16,694 nt of DNA. It comes from Bacteroidales bacterium UBA7569. GTDB lineage: Bacteria; Bacteroidota; Bacteroidia; Bacteroidales; Paludibacteraceae. The DNA is taken from positions 71,825 through 88,518 of the forward strand of contig DLLF01000014.1 of the NCBI GenBank assembly GCA_002477945.1, read 5' to 3'. Under the pieces are notes generated by a model. It did not search any database. It had not been told where the DNA came from and was given only the letters and a program-made list of their open reading frames with translations. Every line of letters starts with the position of its first letter. The stretch's first letter is position 1. Positions 7,296 through 12,946 of the stretch are shown in pieces. Both the position numbers and the translations under genes were made by a program.

Positions 7296-7763
7296 TTACT
7301 CCGGTTTTCTGCCGAGGAAGATGAATACCTGCCGGGTGCCATCGGCAGAACGGAAGTTGGTCAGTTGCTCCAATGCCTGCACATAGCCCATCGAATGTTC
7401 GCAGATAGACTCGATTATCTGGGTGGTGGTCTGTCCCGCAGCAGCATCTTCGGTGGTGCGGATGATCAGGTCGTCGGTGATGGACGATCCGTTCAAGAAG
7501 CGGCTTGCCTGCGACATGGCTTTGACCGACGCCACGCGGTTCATTGCGCTCTCGTTGCCTCCGTATTTGGCGGGGTCAAGCGACAGGACGGACATCAGAT
7601 AGGTGCTGTCGTAGTCCTGCACAATACGCACCCCCTCAAAGGGCGCATTGTTGTACATACGGACAAGGAAACGCGTAAAGGACGTACGCTCCGTATTGTA
7701 GCCCTGTGCCAGACAGGGCAGTGCCAACAAAAGGGCGAACAAGAGATTACTTAGTCTTTTCAT
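7296..7763 (-). CDS. Small exported protein, possibly FlgT/LPP20-like
   Basis: This 155-aa protein begins with a clear signal peptide, MKRLSNLLFALLLALPCLAQ, so it acts in the periplasm or beyond. The frame extends 10 codons further upstream, but starting at the signal-peptide Met (7761-7763) is preferred; this overlaps the upstream gene by 17 nt. The stretch from about residue 60 to 100, with alternating Ala-rich helix and FLNGSSITDD, resembles the helix-plus-strand unit of FlgT N-terminal/LPP20-like domains (SHS2-type), but the likeness is weak. The C-terminus DGTRQVFIFLGRK would be the last beta strand. I do not recognise a named family. As last gene of the five-gene operon it probably works with the other exported products. 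Confidence 0.75.
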   Translation of the reverse strand: MKRLSNLLFALLLALPCLAQGYNTERTSFTRFLVRMYNNAPFEGVRIVQDYDSTYLMSVLSLDPAKYGGNESAMNRVASVKAMSQASRFLNGSSITDDLIIRTTEDAAAGQTTTQIIESICEHSMGYVQALEQLTNFRSADGTRQVFIFLGRKPE

Positions 7764-8538
7764 AGTCGGTTTCCATACGCTTGGTGTATTCATAATCCTC
7801 CATTACACAACTATATACCTTTTCTTGTCGAAGCATTACAAACACGAATAACAGAACTGCAAAGCCACACATTAACCCCATACGATCACCCAAAAACGAG
7901 AACATCTTTATCTTTGCCAATGTGCATGGTATTAGCAATATGGGAAGTATCATATTACGACAAAGTGCAATTTGTCCCTCCAAAAAACTATAGGGTGCAG
8001 CACCTCTGTTCCGCTCCGCATAGTAATACGCTGTGTAGTATTTATCTATGAGTAGATTTTTGGCGTTATCTGTTTCAGAACAACATCTGGAACAACACAG
8101 ACATTTCAGAACAGCACGGACAGGATAAAACACAACCATGACAGCCATCCATACCGACCGAAGAATAATACATGGGCATTGCAAGAGACAGCAGAAACAT
8201 TGTCCTTCTACATTCTGGTCTCCCCATAATGCCGTCAAAGTGCACTTGTTTTCTTTGGGAATATGGTGATACACATAGGAAATATGGGTAGGGTTATTTC
8301 TAAAAGGAGTCCACCACCAATCCATAAACAGATGGTACATACATCCTACAATGTACGCAATAACAAAAAAGGCTAATACGCATATCGGATCATACGAAGA
8401 GCAGCAGCAACAGCACAGATGTTTGCAGATATCTGTGTATAAGTTCAAAATTACACCCAGTTCCAATGTTACAACACTGCCTGGAATCAGTATTGCAAAG
8501 AACTCATACAAATTGAGTTTGTTAATCAGATTATTCAT
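7747..8538 (-). CDS. Cysteine-rich inner-membrane protein of unknown function
   Basis: This 263-aa protein has about four to five hydrophobic segments (near residues 12-32, 52-70, 120-140, 195-212 and 218-236), so it is an integral inner-membrane protein. The N-terminal FFAILIPGSVV pattern recurs in uncharacterised Bacteroidetes membrane proteins. Its oddity is about 23 cysteines, with three dense clusters: CKHLCCCCC near residues 38-46, CFCCLLQCPC near 113-122, and CLCCSRCC near 145-152. The clusters lie at membrane edges in the predicted topology. They could bind metal, be lipid-modified or make disulfides; none can be decided from sequence. It is the fourth gene of the operon, with 23 nt to the gene before and a 17-nt overlap with the next. 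Confidence 0.8.
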   Translation of the reverse strand: MNNLINKLNLYEFFAILIPGSVVTLELGVILNLYTDICKHLCCCCCSSYDPICVLAFFVIAYIVGCMYHLFMDWWWTPFRNNPTHISYVYHHIPKENKCTLTALWGDQNVEGQCFCCLLQCPCIILRSVWMAVMVVFYPVRAVLKCLCCSRCCSETDNAKNLLIDKYYTAYYYAERNRGAAPYSFLEGQIALCRNMILPILLIPCTLAKIKMFSFLGDRMGLMCGFAVLLFVFVMLRQEKVYSCVMEDYEYTKRMETDYEKTK

Positions 8539-8561
8539 TGTTTTGAAATTTTATAAGTTTG

Positions 8562-10031
8562 TTAGTTGTTATAATACCAAGCAGGACTCCACACTTTGTG
8601 ATTACTTAGGTAAATTAATATATCACGATCACATTGTCCATCTCTTGTATCAAGGCGTTCCTTATCTAATTTATTATAATACTCTTTTCCACCCGCTAAT
8701 AAACACAACCTTTCAATTGCCCAAACAGTTTTACGAACACTATTCTGATAGCCCCCCCAATACATCCAATATAAGGATTGGAACCGTCTCTCACGTTTAT
8801 CATAATATTTAGGGGACAAACATATAGATTCCCAAGATTTTAATTCATCCACATTTAGACTTTTACCAGCATTTGGAGAATATGAAATTAAACGATATAC
8901 AAGTGAATAATATAGTCCCAATTTATCATAAAAATAGTAAAATGCTTCTTCAACATTCTCCATTTGTCCTTGGTGTGCATTAAAATATTGTATTGCTTGT
9001 GGAACTATACTATCAAATAAGACCTGAAAACGCGAATCTGCAAATGGAACAAGAGTTATATTCGACAATTTCTCCATATTTTGCTTTGGAATTTGTAGAT
9101 GTACACCACTTTTCCACTCACCATAATTAGGAAAAGGGTCTAACGATAAAGAAATCATCCACTCATACGTAAAAAATAACTCTGGCCACATTCTTGGTAT
9201 TTCAGGATATACAAAACCCAAATTATCGGAAATCAACATACAAGTTCGGCGCTCAATATTTTGTTGGATGCTTTGTCGAAGTTCTTGCCTTACGCATGAA
9301 AAATCCGCATAGGTTCTATACTCATAAAAAGCATTACGTTCTTTATCATAGAAGATCTTTACGTTTGGAACCTCAAAACCAATTTTTTCAAGATGCTCTA
9401 CTTGCTTTTCATCTATAGATATAGACGACAAATAATTATCCATCATTTTTATCAAATTATCTCCATTTTCATTCCGTTTACAAGTAATTTTCCCTATAGC
9501 CAAACCATCTATTTGTACATTCTGAATATCCAACGTGTATGTATATAAGTCGTTCTTTTCCACGAATTCATTCACTAATGTAAACAGATGATTGAGGGCT
9601 TTTTTTGTATTGGCGATGTTCATCTCCAACATTCGTTTTTCCTGCGTCAGCAATGCACCACTCAGTTCGCAAGACGAACCTTTGCTTTTGGCATACGAAA
9701 TCAGTTTGTTCACAGAAACCGTAGCACGCAATGTTATGGACAGCAAGGCTGAATCCAATTCCGTCACATTGATTTCTTCATACGAACTGATACTACCATT
9801 GCTGATAGTAACAATTTCATCTTTTACTACCGAGTCGTTCAGTATAGCCGTATTGGCGGACACAAAACACCCGAAGGCTTGTTCGATAGCACTACGCAAA
9901 GCCACGTGCGTGGCTTCTTCTTTGGTGGCACCGTCGCCCGACACAACCAAGGTTACTTCCTCCACTCCTTGAGCGGAAAGTATGGATATGCTCATCAGGC
10001 ACACCCATACAAAAGACATCAATTTCTTCAT
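8562..10031 (-). CDS. Exported FlgT-like protein
   Basis: This 489-aa protein has an N-terminal signal peptide (MKKLMSFVWVCLMSISILSA, cut near residue 20). Residues about 22-115 follow the FlgT N-terminal pattern: VSGDGATKEEATHVALRSAI, then a FVSANT segment, a DEIVTISNGSISSYE segment and a closing beta strand LSITLRATVSV. In known proteins this domain (SHS2-type, also near LPP20) belongs to outer-membrane or flagellar basal-body assembly. No flagellar genes are present and Bacteroidales lack flagella, so the role must be different, probably in envelope assembly. Residues about 120-489 are unrecognised, rich in aromatic residues and more AT-rich than the N-terminal third. A run of seven G in the coding strand lies at 8752-8758 (around residue 425). 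Confidence 0.82.
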   Translation of the reverse strand: MKKLMSFVWVCLMSISILSAQGVEEVTLVVSGDGATKEEATHVALRSAIEQAFGCFVSANTAILNDSVVKDEIVTISNGSISSYEEINVTELDSALLSITLRATVSVNKLISYAKSKGSSCELSGALLTQEKRMLEMNIANTKKALNHLFTLVNEFVEKNDLYTYTLDIQNVQIDGLAIGKITCKRNENGDNLIKMMDNYLSSISIDEKQVEHLEKIGFEVPNVKIFYDKERNAFYEYRTYADFSCVRQELRQSIQQNIERRTCMLISDNLGFVYPEIPRMWPELFFTYEWMISLSLDPFPNYGEWKSGVHLQIPKQNMEKLSNITLVPFADSRFQVLFDSIVPQAIQYFNAHQGQMENVEEAFYYFYDKLGLYYSLVYRLISYSPNAGKSLNVDELKSWESICLSPKYYDKRERRFQSLYWMYWGGYQNSVRKTVWAIERLCLLAGGKEYYNKLDKERLDTRDGQCDRDILIYLSNHKVWSPAWYYNN

Positions 10032-10061
10032 TTTCTTGATTATTTTACTTTTTCTTTGTTA

Positions 10062-11063
10062 TTACCATTTCTTTACAACACTATTGACCATTTCGGGCAA
10101 GTGATTGCCGACAGCCACACCGATTTCACGAATCATATCCATACGCTGTTTGCGCAGTTGTACATTGTCGTTGTACTGCTGCACACGCAGGTTCCATTCG
10201 CGTTCGTCCACCTCTTTGGCACGGGCTTTCTGTTCGGCTTCCTCCGCCGCTTTCTTGGCTGCGATACTGCGCTCTTGCGCACGCAGGGTCTTCTCTATCT
10301 CCCAAGCCAGCGCATCGGCTTGGGCGGCAGTATTAGAGTGCGGGTTAATCTTAAGCAGATAATCGTACGCCTTGGCTGCCTGTTCATAGTTATGCTTCAT
10401 ATTCCATGCGGCTTGTGCCTGTTTGAGCCAGACTTGCGCTTCATCGTCTATCTCCACCTGATAGAGAGCCAGTGCCTTGGCTTGGGCTTGCGTATAGCAA
10501 TCGTAGCACTCTTGCGGCACTGCCAATAGGGCGGCGATGGCTTCTTTGCGCTGTCCCATTTGCGCCATACGGTCCGCTTTAGCGAGAATGTCGGCGCAAT
10601 GATTGGTATAATAGTCCGTTATCTGTGTTTGGGCTTCGGCTACAAGCGACCGTATTTTCTCGTTTTGGGGAGACAAGCGGTTATATGCCTGTATCTGTGC
10701 CTTTGTTTCCGACACGCCGATACCGGCAACGGAGATTGTGGTTTTACCAAACACACGATTGTCAATAGCATCACCGATAGTGATGGTTACATCCAATTTC
10801 TCGGATATCTTGGGCGGATTGGAAGGCATCACATCGCGCCCGGTGATATTCACTTTTGCCGAGATGACAAAGCGGTCGGACAATCCGCTCGTTACTCCAT
10901 TGCCGGTGAGTATCTGTTCCAAGCGGTTTTCCAACTGCAGACGTGCTTCCTCAGGGATATGGTCGTACTCGGGTTGCACTGCGGTGATGGACAATGACAT
11001 ATCTTGCGCACAAAGGGTGCCTGCCATACACAGGACGACAAATAAAAAGACCGGTCGTTTCAT
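10062..11063 (-). CDS. Exported protein with TPR-like middle and C-terminal coiled coil
   Basis: This 333-aa protein has a signal peptide (MKRPVFLFVVLCMAGTLCAQ). The first half (about residues 21-130) looks beta/alpha and resembles domains in DUF6175-type and LPP20-type neighbours. The middle (about 150-250) is helical with TPR-like pairs, including EECYDCYTQAQAKALALYQ-type and HNYEQAAKAYDYLLKINP. The segment at about 260-310 is rich in Ala, Glu, Lys and Arg and should form a coiled coil (AKKAAEEAEQKARAKEVDER). It starts 1 nt after the stop of the DUF6175-like gene, so the two are coupled. The function is unknown; it may be a periplasmic scaffold. Confidence 0.8.
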   Translation of the reverse strand: MKRPVFLFVVLCMAGTLCAQDMSLSITAVQPEYDHIPEEARLQLENRLEQILTGNGVTSGLSDRFVISAKVNITGRDVMPSNPPKISEKLDVTITIGDAIDNRVFGKTTISVAGIGVSETKAQIQAYNRLSPQNEKIRSLVAEAQTQITDYYTNHCADILAKADRMAQMGQRKEAIAALLAVPQECYDCYTQAQAKALALYQVEIDDEAQVWLKQAQAAWNMKHNYEQAAKAYDYLLKINPHSNTAAQADALAWEIEKTLRAQERSIAAKKAAEEAEQKARAKEVDEREWNLRVQQYNDNVQLRKQRMDMIREIGVAVGNHLPEMVNSVVKKW

Positions 11064-11064
11064 A

Positions 11065-12015
11065 CTATTTCTCTCCTAATACAATGTTGGCTTCTCCCAA
11101 ACCGCGCACCAACACTTTGGCGGTGATTTGGTATTGTTGTTGCAGGTATTTACGCAGCCGGGTGGCAAAAGCACGTGCGTCCACAGCCCTGCCGTTCCCG
11201 TCAAAGAAAGGAATACGCACTTGCTCGAACTGTGCCATTGTCTCGGTGGCGTCTGTCAGGTTGAACGCGCCGTTAACGGTGTTCTCGGCAAGCCAATTCT
11301 GAATACAATCCAACAGTTCTTCGCCGTTGTATTCCGTTTCCAAGTTGTTTTCCCAACTATCCCAGCAGCGGACAGTCATCACTATCTCGCGTCCGTTGGC
11401 TTGCAGGTCGGCATAGTATTGCGTCATTTGCGTATCAAAGCCGGCAATCTTTTGCAATACGGCGTTTTCCAGCAGTTGGGGAATAAGGTCTTGTGAGACA
11501 TCGCTTGTACCCGATGCGGTGGCAATACGCTTACTTGTATAGGCATCGAATGCTTCCAGAGTGAAAGTTACGGAGTGTCCGTCCTGTGCCTTGTTCACCT
11601 GCCAGCCAAGTTGGATAATGATGTCCGACTTGGTGCGGCGTTTGAGCATATCCAGCGGACTCTCTACCAGCGTTGCGCCCGTGCTGCTCATTGCCACATT
11701 GTCTTCCGCTATGCGGCTTTGCATAGCCTTGAACTCCTGCTCGCAGTCTTTCAGACTATAGCCAAGTCCGGTGAGCAGTTCGCCCACCTTGCTGACAACC
11801 CCGCCCAATTCGGTATCTTCGCGGAAAGCAGTGGGATAATCGGGAACCACCACCTGCACACCCTGATTGAGGTAGGTGGTTGTGAAATAACGTTGAGCGC
11901 ACCAGTTATCGCTCGGTAAGATCATAAGGGTTGGTTTCTTCTCTTGCGCCGCCATCAAGGGCAATGCTACCAGGCAGGCGAGAAGCAGGCTGTTTTTCAA
12001 TAGTACCTTTGCCAT
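11065..12015 (-). CDS. DUF6175-like exported protein
   Basis: This 316-aa protein starts best at the ATG 12013-12015, giving the signal peptide MAKVLLKNSLLLACLVALPL with cleavage after MAA. The frame stays open 19 codons further but that part has no signal-like character. The mature N-terminus PTLMILPSDNWCAQRYF matches my memory of the Bacteroidales DUF6175 group and recalls the first strand of CsgG/LpoB-type outer-membrane assembly proteins. A second part, about residues 130-190, contains SDIIIQLGWQVN and FTLEAFDAYTSKRIATASG, also similar to strands of CsgG/LpoB-like folds. It is the first gene of the five-gene operon. The ATG is immediately preceded by a 6-bp hairpin (AAACAC-GTG-GTGTTT on the minus strand, 12030-12016) that could hinder initiation. 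Confidence 0.8.
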   Translation of the reverse strand: MAKVLLKNSLLLACLVALPLMAAQEKKPTLMILPSDNWCAQRYFTTTYLNQGVQVVVPDYPTAFREDTELGGVVSKVGELLTGLGYSLKDCEQEFKAMQSRIAEDNVAMSSTGATLVESPLDMLKRRTKSDIIIQLGWQVNKAQDGHSVTFTLEAFDAYTSKRIATASGTSDVSQDLIPQLLENAVLQKIAGFDTQMTQYYADLQANGREIVMTVRCWDSWENNLETEYNGEELLDCIQNWLAENTVNGAFNLTDATETMAQFEQVRIPFFDGNGRAVDARAFATRLRKYLQQQYQITAKVLVRGLGEANIVLGEK

Positions 12016-12128
12016 AAACACCACGTGTTTGTGTTTTGTAGGCAGACGGCTCCTGTGTTGCCCGATTAACAATAAAACAGATTTGGTACAGACACAAAGA
12101 AAGCGTGGAGCCTTATCTTTTGCTTATT

Positions 12129-12320
12129 CTCAACTCTGAGGTTCCGGAAAGACCCTTGCAACAAGAACAAACAATATACGCCCACGCCCGATATGCAGAA
12201 CCGCCGCACCAAAAGGCGCGGGCACTCATTACATACCACGGGGCATTTATTGCCTCCTGCTTTGGGTCGCGAAATTTTCCGGATTTCAGAGTTCCAAAAC
12301 AAGCGCATATAAACGCCTTT
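12129..12320 (+). ncRNA. Candidate rod-shaped structured RNA, 6S-like architecture
   Basis: AACTCTGA (12132-12139) pairs with TCAGAGTT (12286-12293), and TCCGGAAA (12143-12150) pairs with TTTCCGGA (12276-12283). Between them GG faces TT, which pairs as G-U in plus-strand RNA but mismatches in minus-strand RNA, so the plus strand is favoured. Further in, GACCC (12151-12155) pairs with GGGTC (12264-12268). The apex holds GCCCG/CGGGC (12186-12190 and 12219-12223) with an inner CGCC/GGCG hairpin. The closing stem, inner stem, large open middle and apical hairpin at about 190 nt resemble 6S RNA. A TATCTTTTG box (12114-12122), one base longer than consensus, would place the start near 12129. A weak hairpin plus T-run ends it near 12320. 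No -33 box is seen at the right distance. Confidence 0.4.
12301..12319. terminator. Weak possible bidirectional terminator
   Basis: AAGCG (12301-12305) pairs with CGCCTT (12314-12319) with one bulged C and an 8-nt loop. It is followed by TTATTATG on the plus strand and by GTTTTGG on the minus strand. The stem is only 5 bp, so efficiency is doubtful. It sits exactly between the two convergent candidate RNAs. Confidence 0.3.
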
Positions 12321-12415
12321 TATTATGTCTGCAAAGCAAGGTGTTCGGCAAACGGGCGTGCGGCTATCGTTGTTCCAACGACCTCAGCCCACCCGCAAAG
12401 CCCTCCCCAACTTCA
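12301..12415 (-). ncRNA. Candidate structured RNA or 5' leader of the envelope operon
   Basis: Downstream of a near-perfect promoter the minus strand folds into a branched-free hairpin. CGGGTG (12395-12390) pairs with CGCCCG (12358-12353), including one G-U; GGCT (12389-12386) pairs with AGCC (12365-12362); and TCGTTG (12381-12376) pairs with CAACGA (12372-12367) around a GAA loop. The G-U pair would be a C-A mismatch in plus-strand RNA, which supports minus-strand transcription. The RNA could stop at the weak terminator at 12301-12319 (about 115 nt) or read through about 400 nt into the DUF6175-like gene as a long leader. I do not recognise a riboswitch class or SRP, tmRNA or RNase P consensus. 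Confidence 0.4.
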
Positions 12416-12420
12416 CACCG

Positions 12421-12452
12421 CAAAATTACAATAATTATTTCAAACGCACAAA
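12421..12452 (-). promoter_or_regulatory. Consensus Bacteroidetes promoter, minus strand
   Basis: TTTG (12452-12449), a 20-nt spacer, then TAATTTTG (12428-12421) match the TTTG / TAnnTTTG consensus in both boxes and spacing. Transcription would start near 12415 and run left toward the candidate RNA and the five-gene operon. No other consensus promoter was found closer to the operon. Confidence 0.68.
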
Positions 12453-12606
12453 TGGCAGTTAATTTTTCCAAAAGAAATACGAAAAAACAGTGCTACGCAG
12501 TGCGAAAGAAATTAAGGAAACAAAAGAAAAACATATCGAATTTACAGCCAAACACCGAGTCCCAAAGAGACGAACTCGACTTTGGTCAGGTCCCGACGAT
12601 GGGTGC

Positions 12607-12628
12607 TTGAGGGGTCGTTGAGGGGTCG
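12607..12628 (+). repeat. Tandem 11-bp repeat TTGAGGGGTCG, two copies
   Basis: Two head-to-tail copies, 12607-12617 and 12618-12628. The 11-mer TGAGGGGTCGT also occurs at 7279-7289 beyond the other end of the envelope operon. Confidence 0.9.
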
Positions 12629-12712
12629 TGGGTTTCCTTTTGTGTGCCATTACAAGGCACTTGACACAATGCAAGAAGGAACAGACCCATTTACTCTCGC
12701 TTTGCAACTCCA

Positions 12713-12817
12713 TTCCGCCAACAGATAGACGTTGTAGTTGTTCGAGAAGTTACAGGAAGCATTAGACGGATTGGACAAATAGGACAAATGAATTCAATAG
12801 ATAACCTATTGGCGGAA
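12713..12817. repeat. Inverted repeat with 9-bp perfect arms, 105 bp end to end
   Basis: TTCCGCCAA (12713-12721) and TTGGCGGAA (12809-12817) are perfect reverse complements with 87 bp between them. There is no coding sequence inside. It may be a remnant of a small non-autonomous mobile element or a protein-binding site pair. ATTGGCGGAA also occurs in the terminator stem at 7186-7195. Confidence 0.5.
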
Positions 12818-12875
12818 CTATAACTATTATGCCATACAGTTTTTAATACAGCTGCTATTGGAAGAGAAGAAAGCA

Positions 12876-12907
12876 TTTGCACATATCAAGAAGAGTTATT
12901 AACTTTG
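12876..12907 (+). promoter_or_regulatory. Consensus promoter of the LRR surface-protein gene
   Basis: TTTG (12876-12879), a 20-nt spacer and TAACTTTG (12900-12907) match the Bacteroidetes promoter consensus fully. The start of transcription would be near 12914, leaving a leader of about 33 nt before the ATG at 12947. Confidence 0.75.
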
Positions 12908-12946
12908 CCGTCTATTCATTATTCAATAATTTATTTATTCCATCTC

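Larger units (their letters stand above)
12016..12946. other. Gene-free region with candidate RNAs and repeats (931 bp)
   Basis: No convincing protein gene is present; open frames of 60-109 codons on both strands lack signal peptides or known motifs. The left half holds two convergent candidate structured RNAs (12129-12320 plus, 12415-12301 minus). The right half holds a tandem 11-bp repeat (12607-12628), a hairpin CCAAAG/CTTTGG (12562-12585), an inverted repeat with 9-bp perfect arms (12713-12721 and 12809-12817), a tandem 9-bp repeat GGACAAATA/GGACAAATG (12773-12790), and the promoter of the LRR gene (12876-12907). Confidence 0.7.

Noticed and set aside
9879..10529. A 216-codon plus-strand frame across the junction of two operon genes
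   Set aside because: It runs antisense to two signal-peptide-bearing genes, with no domain or sensible start.
12066..12308. An 80-codon minus-strand frame upstream of the DUF6175-like gene
   Set aside because: It overlaps the rod-like RNA region, has no signal or motif, and an unusual Cys/Arg-rich composition.
12343..12400. SRP RNA, tmRNA, RNase P RNA or a known riboswitch
   Set aside because: None of their conserved core sequences (SRP GGAAGGAAGCAG-like loop, RNase P GAGGAAAGTCC-like core, TPP CTGAGA box, cobalamin box) is present.
12691..12882. A 63-codon minus-strand frame before the LRR gene
   Set aside because: No similarity or initiation signals; the region holds repeats and the LRR promoter.
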